NCBI GenBank assembly: GCA_022825005.1
Contig: JAJDYU010000076.1
Coordinates: 1 to 64,000 of the forward strand
Source: Acidimicrobiia bacterium
GTDB taxonomy: Bacteria > Actinomycetota > Acidimicrobiia > Acidimicrobiales > Bin134
Direction of reading: 5' to 3'
Length of the DNA stretch: 64,000 nucleotides
A program made the translations under genes and the position numbers. The notes below the pieces were generated by a model that did not search any database, was not told the DNA's origin, and saw nothing but the letters and a program-made list of their open reading frames with translations. Below are positions 36,118 through 45,401 of this stretch, piece after piece. Each line of letters opens with the position of its first letter. The first letter of the stretch is position 1.

Positions 36118-37344
36118 ATGAGCGATTTTGCAGTGGTGATCGAAGGTGTGTCCAAGCGCTTTCAGCTGCCTATAGATCGACCTAGAAGTCTCAAGGAGGC
36201 GTGGACCGACTTGCGTCGAGGAGCGGGGTACAAGGCTCGCGGAGTGCGCAGCGAACCGTTCTGGGCGCTTCAGAACGTCAATCTGAAGGTGCCTCGGGGG
36301 TCGATTTACGGCCTGGTGGGGCGAAATGGATCGGGTAAGTCCAGCCTGCTGCGGATCATGGCCGGCATTTATCGCCCTACCGAGGGCCATGTCGTCGCCC
36401 ATGGGCGGATTTCTGCCCTGCTGGAATTGGGCGCAGGATTCCATCCCGCTCTGAGCGGTAGGGAGAACGTCTACTTGAATGCCTCTGTACTCGGAGTGCC
36501 CAAGGCTCAGATTGCCGAACGGGTAGACCAGATCATCGAGTTCTCCGGCCTGGATGAGTTCATCGACAGCCCGGTGAAGATCTATTCGAGCGGAATGTAT
36601 GTGCGGCTCGGGTTTGCGGTGGCCGTCCACGTTGACCCCGAGATTCTGATTGTGGACGAAGTGGTGGCGGTAGGAGACGAGGAGTTTCAGATGCGCTGCT
36701 TCAACCATCTGGACTCGCTGCGATCGGAAGGGGTCACCATCGTGCTGGTGAGCCACGACCTCGGCATGATGCGGGCCAACTGCGATCAGATGGCCTGGCT
36801 GAACCGAGGAGAGGTGGCTGCGGCGGGCGACCCTCCGGAAGTTCTCAACGCTTACATGGACACCATTGACACCGAGGGCGCCGCCTCGGTGGGCCATCGG
36901 CCTCGACCAGATGCTGAGGGGGAGTCTCCGCTGGTGATCACCGGCTTGGACTTTCTGGATGACGCTGGGCGTCGGCCCAGGACCTTTTCCACCGGTGACT
37001 CGCTTACTGTGCGCATCCACTACTCCGCCTCAGAACGGATCGAAGACCCCGTGTTCTCGCTTGGGTTCTACGACCCGAACAATTTCCACTTGGCCGGTCC
37101 CCGCTCCCACATCGACGGGTTTCGGCCAGGAACGGTTGAGGGCACCGGTTGGGTGGACTTCTGCCTTGATCGCATCCCGTTCCGATCGGGTACATACCAC
37201 GTGAACGTTGCTGTGCAGGACTCTGGTGCCTCGTTCCTCTATGACCGCCGCGCCCGAGAGTTCTGGCTGCTCATCTCGGGCGAGCCCGACCCTCAGGCCA
37301 ATGGCCTGCTGGACGTGGGCGGACATTGGACGAGCGGCGCGTAG
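36118..37344 (+). CDS. wzt: Polysaccharide ABC exporter ATPase with Wzt-type C-domain
   Basis: 408 residues. The N-terminal ATPase has Walker A GRNGSGKSS, a YSSGMYVRLGFAVAV signature and ILIVDEVVAVGDEEF. The region from about 270 on is a separate beta-rich domain (SLTVRIHYSASE, TYHVNVAVQDSG) like the Wzt C-domain that recognises the finished glycan end. That suggests export of a glycan with a defined terminal cap. A methyltransferase gene follows after six bases and may place that cap. Confidence 0.9.
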   Translation: MSDFAVVIEGVSKRFQLPIDRPRSLKEAWTDLRRGAGYKARGVRSEPFWALQNVNLKVPRGSIYGLVGRNGSGKSSLLRIMAGIYRPTEGHVVAHGRISALLELGAGFHPALSGRENVYLNASVLGVPKAQIAERVDQIIEFSGLDEFIDSPVKIYSSGMYVRLGFAVAVHVDPEILIVDEVVAVGDEEFQMRCFNHLDSLRSEGVTIVLVSHDLGMMRANCDQMAWLNRGEVAAAGDPPEVLNAYMDTIDTEGAASVGHRPRPDAEGESPLVITGLDFLDDAGRRPRTFSTGDSLTVRIHYSASERIEDPVFSLGFYDPNNFHLAGPRSHIDGFRPGTVEGTGWVDFCLDRIPFRSGTYHVNVAVQDSGASFLYDRRAREFWLLISGEPDPQANGLLDVGGHWTSGA

Positions 37345-37350
37345 GCAGCT

Positions 37351-39321
37351 GTGCCTGAGGGTTCCCAGCCTCGGCCGATCACCGTCATCGGCGAATCGCT
37401 TCCCTATGAGGACGGGGCGGAAGCCGAGCTGCTGGACATCCTCCGCGCCGCGGAAGACCGCCGGGTGGGGTCAGACGAACTGGCCTCGGCAGTGCGCGAC
37501 TGGCCGACGGCGTACCACCTGTCTCCAGAGCGGGCGATGCTCCTCGCTCCGGTTGCCATAGAGCAGGGAGACCGGGTGCTGGATGTGGGGGCGGGTTCGG
37601 GGGTCAACACCCGCATTTGCGCCGATCGGGGGGCGACCGTGACCGCGGTGGAGGGCAGCTCGGCCCGTGCGGAGTTGATTTCACATCGATGTGCTGGCCT
37701 GGAGGGGGTCGAGGTGCTGTGCGGCCCCCTTGAGGGTCTGGGGGAGGACCGGCGGGGTACCTATGACGTCGCGCTGGTGGTAGGGGCGCTGGAGTACGCC
37801 GGAACTGGACTAGGCGGCGGTCAGGGCGCTGCCGCGCTGCTGAGCAGCGTGATGGACGCCCTGGTGCCGAACGGGCTCCTGGTTCTGGCCATCGAGAATC
37901 GCCTGGGGCTCAAGTATCTGCTGGGCTACCCAGAAGATCACCTGGGGCTGCCCTGGGTTGGCTGGGAGGGATACCGGGAAGGGGAGCCGACCACCTGGTC
38001 CCGAAAGGAACTGGGTCGGATGCTGTCCGACCGAGGCCTGACAAGCCAGGTATGGCTGTACCCCTTTCCCGATTACAAGCTCCCCACCGCGGTGCTTGCC
38101 GAGCGGATCTACGGCCGAGCTGACGCGGCCGACCTGGTGGACCAAATAGTGGGCTTTCCGACCAGCGACGCATACCAGCATCCCGTGTTGGTAGCCGATG
38201 ATCGCGCCGCGCACCGCACCATGATCGAAGCTGAGCTGGGACCCGATGTGGCGAATTCATTTCTGGTTTTGGCTGGTAGGACTCCCGAGGCACTGGAGGG
38301 GCGCGTAGACGGACAGGCCCTGGCCTGGCGGTCGGCTCCCGACCGCCGCCGCCGTTGGACCCAGCGAGCCGTCGTGGTGGAATCTGCGGCACCGAGAGGC
38401 CAAGGGGGCGGTGGCATGGCGATCCGTCGCTCTCTCGCGGCAGATGACCGCGACGGGGATTTCGAAAGGTGGCTGGGCCAGGTTGAAGTAGCTGAGGACT
38501 GCTATCACCAAGGCCGAAATCTTGAACAGTGCCTTTTGGAGAGCATCCGCGCCGGGCGCATGGACGAAGTCGCCAAATGCTTGAGGGATTGGCGCTCCGC
38601 CATCGCCGCTCAAGAGACTCCGGTAACTGAAGTGCCCAACCCCCACCCCTATTTGCCCGAGGACACCCTTCGGGTACTTCCACCGGACTGGCTGGATGTT
38701 GCTCCCGACAATTTTGTGGTCGCTCCCCATGGGCTCGTATTGGTCGATAGGGAATGGATGGCCGCTGGCGGGGTGGACGTGCGCCTGGCAGTGGTTCGGG
38801 GCCTGTGGAAGACGGTATCGGCGATGCTGCGGGCCCACTGCCACATCCCTGTGCCGGTGACCTGGAGCAACGATCGCCTGGTTTGCCACTTGGGCGGCAT
38901 GATCGGGGAGAACATCGACTCGGAGCTTCTACAGCGCTGGCGGCACGCTGAGGCCCAACTGATCTCCCGGGTCTATCGGCAGCCCGCGGTTCGACTCGCC
39001 GAGCTGTACGACGCCGGTGGACGCTCTAGGATGGAACGGCTCTTGAGCCCGTTGGCCCCCTACCGGCGTATGGAGGAAGAAGTTCATCGGTTGCGGGACC
39101 TTGTTGCCGAACATTCAGACGCCCAAGAAGCAGCCGCGGCATTCCAAGAATACGAAGGCCACCTGGCTCGACTTCGCGCCGAATTGGCTCAAATCGAGGA
39201 AGAGAGGGTTCGCACCCAGGCCGAGTTGGCCGAAGTTCGAGCTCGACTCGCCCGGGTTGCGTGGAGAGAGCGGGTTCACAACACGGTGGCCAAGGCTGTA
39301 CGCCGCCTAAAGAAGCCATGA
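37351..39321 (+). CDS. SAM methyltransferase with coiled-coil tail
   Basis: 656 residues from a GTG. Residues 60-210 are a class I methyltransferase (VLDVGAGSGVNTR, ALVVGALEYAG). The middle has a second region (ENRLGLKYLLGYPEDHLG, YQHPVLVADDRAAH, WLDVAPDNFVVAPHGLVLVDREW) of unknown fold. The end (about 570-635) is a heptad-rich coiled coil with many Glu, Arg and Leu, and a basic tail. Directly behind the Wzt gene, it may methylate the non-reducing end of the glycan, the chain-length signal known from Wzt/WbdD-type systems. Confidence 0.8.
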   Translation: MPEGSQPRPITVIGESLPYEDGAEAELLDILRAAEDRRVGSDELASAVRDWPTAYHLSPERAMLLAPVAIEQGDRVLDVGAGSGVNTRICADRGATVTAVEGSSARAELISHRCAGLEGVEVLCGPLEGLGEDRRGTYDVALVVGALEYAGTGLGGGQGAAALLSSVMDALVPNGLLVLAIENRLGLKYLLGYPEDHLGLPWVGWEGYREGEPTTWSRKELGRMLSDRGLTSQVWLYPFPDYKLPTAVLAERIYGRADAADLVDQIVGFPTSDAYQHPVLVADDRAAHRTMIEAELGPDVANSFLVLAGRTPEALEGRVDGQALAWRSAPDRRRRWTQRAVVVESAAPRGQGGGGMAIRRSLAADDRDGDFERWLGQVEVAEDCYHQGRNLEQCLLESIRAGRMDEVAKCLRDWRSAIAAQETPVTEVPNPHPYLPEDTLRVLPPDWLDVAPDNFVVAPHGLVLVDREWMAAGGVDVRLAVVRGLWKTVSAMLRAHCHIPVPVTWSNDRLVCHLGGMIGENIDSELLQRWRHAEAQLISRVYRQPAVRLAELYDAGGRSRMERLLSPLAPYRRMEEEVHRLRDLVAEHSDAQEAAAAFQEYEGHLARLRAELAQIEEERVRTQAELAEVRARLARVAWRERVHNTVAKAVRRLKKP

Positions 39322-39336
39322 GTTGTCGTCGGCGTG

Positions 39337-40416
39337 TTATCGCACTTCGTCGGAAGACGCGGAGAGCAGGTCCCTCAACGCGTCCCACATCTGCTCGCCG
39401 GTGACGGATAGGTCGAAGCGCTCGGCCGACTGCATGCCGCGGGCGGAGAGATCTTCGCGAACTCGGTCGTCGCGCAGCACGCGATCCACCGCCTGGGCCA
39501 GCGTTACCGGGCGTTTGTCGTCCAGGACAATGCCTGTTCCATCCACGGTTTCAGCAACCGCGGCCGCATCGTAGGCAATGACAGGCAGTCCGCTGGCCAT
39601 GGCCTCCACAATGGGCACTCCAAAACCCTCGTGCTCCGAAGCGGAAACAAATACATCAGCCAGCTGATAGCACTGAAGGAGATCTTCGGCGGACACTTTT
39701 CCGGCGAAAAACACCCGGTCGTACACTCCGAGCCGCCTAGCCAGGTATTTGAGAGACTCGAAATAATGGTGCGAAGAAGGATCGCCGATAAGTATCAAAC
39801 GAGAATTCGGCCGAGTGCGTGAGAGAATGGCAAAAGCCATAATGAGGTCGTGATGACACTTGTTCGGCGCAATGCGGCCAACGAAGAGGATAGTACCGCC
39901 GTCATCAGTGATAGTGCGTGGTTCAACTGTCGTTTGAACGCCGCGATTGAACTCGCCGTCCAAATTCCATAATACCGGCGACACTATGACATCCTTGATT
40001 CCCAACTCCATCAATTCTCGAGCGTTGAAATGAGAATCGGTGATTGCTCGAATCGTCAAAGGAGCTAACTGATCGAGTTGTTGATACCCGAGGAGCATGC
40101 GATCGGCCAGATCCGGTTGCCAAGAGGAGAAGAAACTAGCAGGAGTAATGTTGTGGTAGTTGAGCACGATAGGAATTTGGTGCTGAATTATATGACCAGA
40201 AGCGTCAGACCCAATATGGTGCTGTAGTACGGCAACATCGCACTCAGCAACCCACTCATCTAAGGTTATGACATCGTGGCGGCTCATCGTGTTCTCCGCA
40301 ATGAGGTTTGTACGAACACCCTTTGCCTCAAGGAGATCCCGAAGCAAGAGCGTGTGATTGCTCACAGCATCACCAAGAGCGAACTCCGAAATAATGAGAT
40401 CAACTGTAATAGTCAT
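39337..40416 (-). CDS. GT4-family glycosyltransferase in low-GC segment
   Basis: 359 residues, GT-B fold. It has LQHHIGSDASG and VLNYHNITPASFF in the acceptor half and ILFVGRIAPNKCHHDLIMAF, SASEHEGFGVPIVEAMASG in the donor half. The start overlaps the stop of the upstream gene by 4 bp. The 5' two thirds of the gene is far lower in GC than its neighbours, while the last 270 bp returns to normal, so the gene looks recombinant. Converges on the methyltransferase gene. Confidence 0.9.
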   Translation of the reverse strand: MTITVDLIISEFALGDAVSNHTLLLRDLLEAKGVRTNLIAENTMSRHDVITLDEWVAECDVAVLQHHIGSDASGHIIQHQIPIVLNYHNITPASFFSSWQPDLADRMLLGYQQLDQLAPLTIRAITDSHFNARELMELGIKDVIVSPVLWNLDGEFNRGVQTTVEPRTITDDGGTILFVGRIAPNKCHHDLIMAFAILSRTRPNSRLILIGDPSSHHYFESLKYLARRLGVYDRVFFAGKVSAEDLLQCYQLADVFVSASEHEGFGVPIVEAMASGLPVIAYDAAAVAETVDGTGIVLDDKRPVTLAQAVDRVLRDDRVREDLSARGMQSAERFDLSVTGEQMWDALRDLLSASSDEVR

Positions 40417-41400
40417 TGAGGATTGCCGAAGCTGGCAACAACAAGTTGGTTTATTCGGGAATCTGATACCTCGTACATTTGGGTATCAAATCCAGCTTGT
40501 TTGAGAAGATATTGCCATGTAGTAGGGGATATACCCAACCCATTGCGAAGTTCTGACTCGATATCAGACCGTTCATTGGGATCAGCTACGGCTACAATAA
40601 TTCGCCCGTGTGTGCCCAACAGCCTGCGGGCTTCAACAATGACATCAACTAGAGACCCCACTGGAAAGATCTCTAAAGCGTTGGCCAGCACTATGGTATC
40701 GAACCTCTCTCTGCGGATATTGGCCATGTGTGAAATGATGTCGTCTAGGCGGACATCAATCTCGTCCTTCATTGCTGTCAGGACAGATTCCTTGTCAGGT
40801 TCTACGCCGTATGCTGTGCCCCCGCTATCGCAAATTCTCTTGACTATGCTCCCATGCCCACCTGATAAGACCAGACATGGCCCAGGAAGTACGTATTCCA
40901 CTATGCGGGAGATTACCGCGAGTGAAGGGTCGGCGGGCAGAGTGAGGAAATCTGACCTTACGAGATAATGATTGTCAATCGGCATTGTAAGCGATCTTGT
41001 CAATTGTGAAATCTGTGACTGCTGGTAATGGAGCAATCTGTCTTGATAGTGAGTATGGTCTGCAAATTTGTTTAGTCGTCGATCGATCAATTGAGATAAG
41101 TGTGTGACTTGGGCCGCTATGTGGTGCAGGGTCCAGCGAACCGCTTTTCGTATTACTCGCTTGATGTGACGCCCGATTGGGCGATTTCCGAGTGGTGGAT
41201 TGGCATCGAACGCGAATGGTGTGTCTTCGGAGGGCAAAAGGCGGCCATCTGAAGAGACTGCTTCAGATGGAACGATTTCATTCCAAATGTCAGTGATTTC
41301 ACTCTCGAGTTGAGCAATTTCGGGATCATGGCGACGCCGAATCTCAGCCTCCACCTGTATTTCATGCTGAATGCGATTGAGCTCGTTGCCGCTAGAGGAG
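39640..41400. other. Low-GC island with ends inside two genes
   Basis: Sampled 60-base lines here have about 37-48% GC (22 of 60 at 41041, 24 of 60 at 40141), against 60-72% on both sides. The segment covers the 3' 40% of the GT2-methyltransferase gene and the 5' two thirds of the GT4 gene. No transposase, integrase or flanking direct repeat was seen. Confidence 0.75.
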
Positions 41401-42761
41401 TTCATTCTCGTGGGAACTGGAGAAGAATCGATCGGAATTTTGGGGGTACGTGCTGGCCAAGAACCATCGGCGTCCACTGGGGGAAGGTGGTCGGCGTTGC
41501 GGTTCATTTGATCGGGGGTGTTGGGCCTCCAGTAAGCGGGATGATACCACGGGTCTTCGATGCTGCCCCAGCGACCTTTGAAGCGGTCCCATTCCCAGGG
41601 TGCAATAACTCGCTCTCGGCTGGCGCTCTCATGGTGGAGTAGCACCGCGGCGGGTTCTACCACGATGCTCTGTCCAGTTTGACGCAGTCGCAGGCACAGG
41701 TCGATGTCGCCGAAGGAGATCGGGAAATCAGGTGACATGCCGCCGATTGCCAGCAGATCTCTGCGCCGGGCGAGGAGGCAGGCGCCGGTTACCGCAATCA
41801 CGTCTCGGGCTACATCGCCTCCAAATGGGGCTGTGTCAGCCAGCGAGTAATTCCAGAACGGGTGATATGGGTGGGCACCGTCGACCACCACCCCGGCGTG
41901 CTGCACCGTTCGGTCGGGGTAGAGCAGGGCCGCGCCAACCGCCCCGATAGAGGGATCGTGGAGGTGGGCGGCCATGCGTCCTAGCCAGTCTGGGCCTTCG
42001 GCCTCGGTATCGTCGTTGAGCAATAGGACCAGCTCGCCGCTGCTGGCCGACAGCCCGCAGTTGATGGCCGATGAGAAGTGGAAGGGGCCGGGGCCGCGGT
42101 ATTGGACCAGAATCGGCAGGTCGGCTACTGAGCCCGGAGGATCCCCCTGGAATTCGTCACCAACCACCACGATTACTTCCCTGGGTTGCGGTTCGAGCTG
42201 GGTGAGTGTGCCAAGGCATCGGCTCAGCATTGAGGCATCGGCACCGGGACGGACACAACCCGCGCTGGGAATGATGACTGAGGTGCTGGATTGCCCCTCG
42301 GCTGATGGCCGCAGTCTTCGGGTTCCAGGACGCGGCCCCGGCTCATACCGAAGATCGGCGCTGTCGGCCGCTCCTTCGGCGCGAAGGGTTTCCGAATGGC
42401 GGGTGAGCACCGCGGGAATATGCAAGACCAGGTCGCCGCTCAGGGCCAAACGACGCTCAAGCTCTAGGGAATCGGTCGAGATGTCGAAGTCAGTCCAGCT
42501 TGTGCGGATGGCGAGGGGAAGTGTGGCTCCCGGCTCCGACTGGACTCGGGTTGGCGACCAAGCTGGCCGGGCCTGCCGCTGGCCGTCGATCATGACATCC
42601 CAATACAAGGCCACCGCCTCGGGATGCTCGTTGAAGGCGTTGAGGATCACCTTGCTGGCTTTGGGAGCCAGCTGAGCATCGTCCGTTAGAAGCACAGCGA
42701 CATCGTCATGATCAAGAGCAATGCCAGGAGCACCCGGGGAGATCACTTTGAGCGCGGCCAT
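40413..42761 (-). CDS. Chimeric GT2 glycosyltransferase-methyltransferase
   Basis: 782 residues. Residues 1-125 look like the remnant of a first GT2 domain (LLTDDAQL, ALYWDVM, RPAWSPTRV, HIPAVLTRH). Residues 160-400 are a full GT2 with SVIIPSAG, LLNDDTEAEGPDWL (DD at 250-251), VTGACLLARRRDLL and GDIDLCLRLR. After about residue 455 comes a helical linker and then a class I methyltransferase-like domain (CLVLSGGHGSIVKRICDSGG, FDTIVLANALEIFPVGSL). The DNA switches from high to low GC at the domain border. The N-terminal layout matches that of the 32145 protein, so the third domain has probably been swapped. Confidence 0.85.
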   Translation of the reverse strand: MAALKVISPGAPGIALDHDDVAVLLTDDAQLAPKASKVILNAFNEHPEAVALYWDVMIDGQRQARPAWSPTRVQSEPGATLPLAIRTSWTDFDISTDSLELERRLALSGDLVLHIPAVLTRHSETLRAEGAADSADLRYEPGPRPGTRRLRPSAEGQSSTSVIIPSAGCVRPGADASMLSRCLGTLTQLEPQPREVIVVVGDEFQGDPPGSVADLPILVQYRGPGPFHFSSAINCGLSASSGELVLLLNDDTEAEGPDWLGRMAAHLHDPSIGAVGAALLYPDRTVQHAGVVVDGAHPYHPFWNYSLADTAPFGGDVARDVIAVTGACLLARRRDLLAIGGMSPDFPISFGDIDLCLRLRQTGQSIVVEPAAVLLHHESASRERVIAPWEWDRFKGRWGSIEDPWYHPAYWRPNTPDQMNRNADHLPPVDADGSWPARTPKIPIDSSPVPTRMNSSSGNELNRIQHEIQVEAEIRRRHDPEIAQLESEITDIWNEIVPSEAVSSDGRLLPSEDTPFAFDANPPLGNRPIGRHIKRVIRKAVRWTLHHIAAQVTHLSQLIDRRLNKFADHTHYQDRLLHYQQSQISQLTRSLTMPIDNHYLVRSDFLTLPADPSLAVISRIVEYVLPGPCLVLSGGHGSIVKRICDSGGTAYGVEPDKESVLTAMKDEIDVRLDDIISHMANIRRERFDTIVLANALEIFPVGSLVDVIVEARRLLGTHGRIIVAVADPNERSDIESELRNGLGISPTTWQYLLKQAGFDTQMYEVSDSRINQLVVASFGNPQ

Positions 42762-42820
42762 GAATCTGGATCGATGCTACCGGCGGGTTGGTCGGGCTGA
42801 CAGCCGAGGTGGTGTGATGC

Positions 42821-44584
42821 CTACTCGATCACTGCGACCACGTCGCCGCCGCCCACCGAGTCGCCCTCGGCCACCTTGATCTCGGTCACCGTGCCGGATT
42901 TCTCGGCGCACACGTTGTTCTCCATCTTCATGGCCTCGAGCACGACGATGGGATCGCCGGCCTCAACCGAGTCGCCCTCGGCCACCATCACTTTCACGAT
43001 GGTTCCCTGCATGGGCACGACGACGTCTCCACTGTCCGCGCTGCTCCCGCTCTTGCTGGCGGCGGCTCGCTTGGGGCGCTTGGCCCCGCTCGGCCCGGAC
43101 GCGGCAGCGGCCGGGGCGGATTCGGGAAACCACATCCGCACCGAGTAGCGCTGCCCGTTGACCTCCACGTCGATGTTCCGCGCCACTAGCGGCTCGCTGT
43201 CAGCGGGCGGGGAGTCGGCAGCCGGCGAGCTCTTGACCCCGGTGAGGTCCAATGTGTCCTCCACCCACTTGGTGGAGTGGTCCAGCGCGGCAAAATCGGG
43301 GTGGGCCAGGATGGCCTTGTCGGCAGGAATGGTGGTGGCCACCCCGCTCACCTCCATCTCGCCAAGAGCCCGGAGGGTTCTGGCGATAGCGGTGGGCCGG
43401 TCACGGCCCCAGCAGATCAGCTTGCCGACGAGATTGTCGTAGAACTGGCTGATCTCGTCGCCGGCCTCGTAGCCACCGTCCCAGCGAGTGCCGTAACCGC
43501 TAGGCACCGCCAGCCCGGTGATCGGTCCCGGCGACGGCAGGAACGCGCCTTCGGCGGGGTCTTCGGCGTTGATCCGCACCTCGATGGCGTGGCCGGAGAT
43601 CTCGATGTCGTCCTGCGAGAAGGTCAGGGCCTCGCCGGAGGCCACCCTGATCTGCTGTTCCACCAGGTCGATCCCGGTGACCAACTCGGTGGCCGGATGC
43701 TCCACCTGGAGCCGGGTGTTCATCTCCAAGTAGTAGAAGTCGCCATCCTCATAGAGGAATTCCACCGTGCCGGCGTTCACGTAGTCGCAGCCTCGGGCCA
43801 CCTTCACCGCGGCTTCGCCCATGGCGGCCAGCACGTCGGGGTCGATGCCCGCGGCGGGGGCCTCCTCGATCAATTTCTGGTGGCGGCGCTGGGCGGAGCA
43901 GTCGCGGGTGCCGAGGTACACGCAATTGCCGTGGCTGTCGGCCAGTACCTGAACCTCCACGTGGCGGGGCTTCTCCAGGTAGCGCTCCATGTATATCTCG
44001 TCGCGGCCGAAGTAGCTGAGGGCTTCCCGCTGAGCCGACTCGATGGCATCCTCCACCAGACTCTCGTCGGCCACCACCTTCATACCTCGGCCGCCGCCGC
44101 CATATGCCGCTTTGATGGCCACGGGGTATCCGTGCTCGGCGCCGAAGGCCCGCACCTGGTCGGGGTCGGTGATTAGGTCGGTGGTGCCGGGAACGCCGCT
44201 CACCCCGACCTGCTCGGCCGCTTGGCGGGCGGAGATCTTGTCGCCCATCACCTCGATGGCCTCGGGGTTGGGGCCGATGAACGCCACGCCCCGGGCGGTA
44301 ATGGCCCGGGCGAAGTCGGCGTTCTCGGAGAAGAAGCCGTAGCCGGGGTGGACGCCGTCGGCCCCGGTGCGCTCGATCACATCGAGGATGGCTTCGGTGT
44401 TGAGGTAGCTCTCGGCCGCGGTCTGGCCGCCCAGCGCGTGGGCCTCATCGGCCATGCGCACGTGGAGGGCGTTGCGGTCTAGCTCGGAGTAAACGGCCAC
44501 GGTGGTGATGCCCAGCTCCCGGCAGGCCCGGATGACGCGAACGGCGATCTCTCCCCGGTTGGCGATCAGCACCTTGGACAACAC
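42821..44584 (-). CDS. Acetyl/propionyl-CoA carboxylase alpha subunit
   Basis: 587 residues. Biotin carboxylase (1-450): KVLIANRGEIAVRVIRACRE, HPGYGFFSENADFARA, AAYGGGGRGMKVV and EMNTRLQVEHPATELVTG. The C-terminal biotin-carrier domain has EAMKMEN with biotinyl Lys553. It carboxylates biotin with ATP and bicarbonate and works with a separate beta subunit not in this window. The start is GTG directly followed by TTG. Divergent from a biotin ligase gene 52 bp away, the enzyme that would load its lysine. Confidence 0.95.
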   Translation of the reverse strand: MLSKVLIANRGEIAVRVIRACRELGITTVAVYSELDRNALHVRMADEAHALGGQTAAESYLNTEAILDVIERTGADGVHPGYGFFSENADFARAITARGVAFIGPNPEAIEVMGDKISARQAAEQVGVSGVPGTTDLITDPDQVRAFGAEHGYPVAIKAAYGGGGRGMKVVADESLVEDAIESAQREALSYFGRDEIYMERYLEKPRHVEVQVLADSHGNCVYLGTRDCSAQRRHQKLIEEAPAAGIDPDVLAAMGEAAVKVARGCDYVNAGTVEFLYEDGDFYYLEMNTRLQVEHPATELVTGIDLVEQQIRVASGEALTFSQDDIEISGHAIEVRINAEDPAEGAFLPSPGPITGLAVPSGYGTRWDGGYEAGDEISQFYDNLVGKLICWGRDRPTAIARTLRALGEMEVSGVATTIPADKAILAHPDFAALDHSTKWVEDTLDLTGVKSSPAADSPPADSEPLVARNIDVEVNGQRYSVRMWFPESAPAAAASGPSGAKRPKRAAASKSGSSADSGDVVVPMQGTIVKVMVAEGDSVEAGDPIVVLEAMKMENNVCAEKSGTVTEIKVAEGDSVGGGDVVAVIE

Positions 44585-44636
44585 GGCAATATGGTGGCAG
44601 AGAGTCTTGGGATCACGCGAATAATGGCGAGGCTAA

Positions 44637-45401
44637 ATGGGACAAAGCGGAGTGTCGGATTTTCGGATTGAGTGGGTGGATGAGACCGGCTCGACCAACG
44701 CCGACCTGCTGGCGGCGGCCCATGAAGGGGCTGAGGCCAACATGGTCTTGGCGGCCGACTACCAGAGCGCGGGGCGGGGGAGGCGGGGACGCGCCTGGGG
44801 TGCGGCCCCGGGGTCGAGCCTGTTGTTCTCGGTGCTCACCAGGCCCCAGATTGACGTGGAGCGGGCCCATTTGGTGACCACCGCGCTGGCTCTGGGGGCG
44901 GTGGAGGCCTGCGATTCGCTCGCCGGGGTGCGGCCCGGATTGAAGTGGCCCAACGACTTGGTGGTGGATGATCGCAAGTTGGCCGGAGTGCTGGCCGAAT
45001 CGGTGGTGGCCGGGGACAGGCTGGAGGCGGTGGTGGTGGGCATGGGCCTCAACGTGCGCACCGGTGCCGCCCCCTCCGAAGCTTTGGGCACCGCGGTGGC
45101 GCTAGAAGACGTGTGCGGTGAGGTGATCGACCGCCGAGAGCTGCTGGCCGAGATTCTGGCCGGATTCGCCCGCTGGATGGGGGGTATCGAGGGGGCCGGT
45201 GGCCGGGCGGGATTGATGGCCTCAGCGCGCCGCGAGTCGGCCACGTTGGGCTGTCGGATAACGGTGGAACTGGGCGACGGAACAGTGCTGGAGGGATTGG
45301 CTGAGGATCTGGACGATCGGGGCGCGTTGCTTATGGAGGGCGGGACAAGGGTGGTTGTTGGAGATGTCGTACACCTCAGGGGTCAATCTGGGTCGCCTTG
45401 A
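44637..45401 (+). CDS. birA: Biotin-protein ligase (no DNA-binding domain)
   Basis: 254 residues. Motifs for the BirA catalytic core: DETGSTNADLL, AADYQSAGRGRRGRAW (biotinyl-AMP loop), LKWPNDLVVDDRKLAGVLAE and GMGLNVRTG, with a small C-terminal domain. It lacks the helix-turn-helix of E. coli BirA, so it is a monofunctional ligase. Divergent from the carboxylase that carries a biotin site. Its end overlaps pabC on the other strand by 26 bp. Confidence 0.93.
   Translation: MGQSGVSDFRIEWVDETGSTNADLLAAAHEGAEANMVLAADYQSAGRGRRGRAWGAAPGSSLLFSVLTRPQIDVERAHLVTTALALGAVEACDSLAGVRPGLKWPNDLVVDDRKLAGVLAESVVAGDRLEAVVVGMGLNVRTGAAPSEALGTAVALEDVCGEVIDRRELLAEILAGFARWMGGIEGAGGRAGLMASARRESATLGCRITVELGDGTVLEGLAEDLDDRGALLMEGGTRVVVGDVVHLRGQSGSP

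Noticed and set aside
39640-41400. Low-GC island as a mobile element
   Set aside because: No transposase, integrase, tRNA or flanking repeat; both ends fall inside genes whose frames stay open, which fits homologous exchange better.
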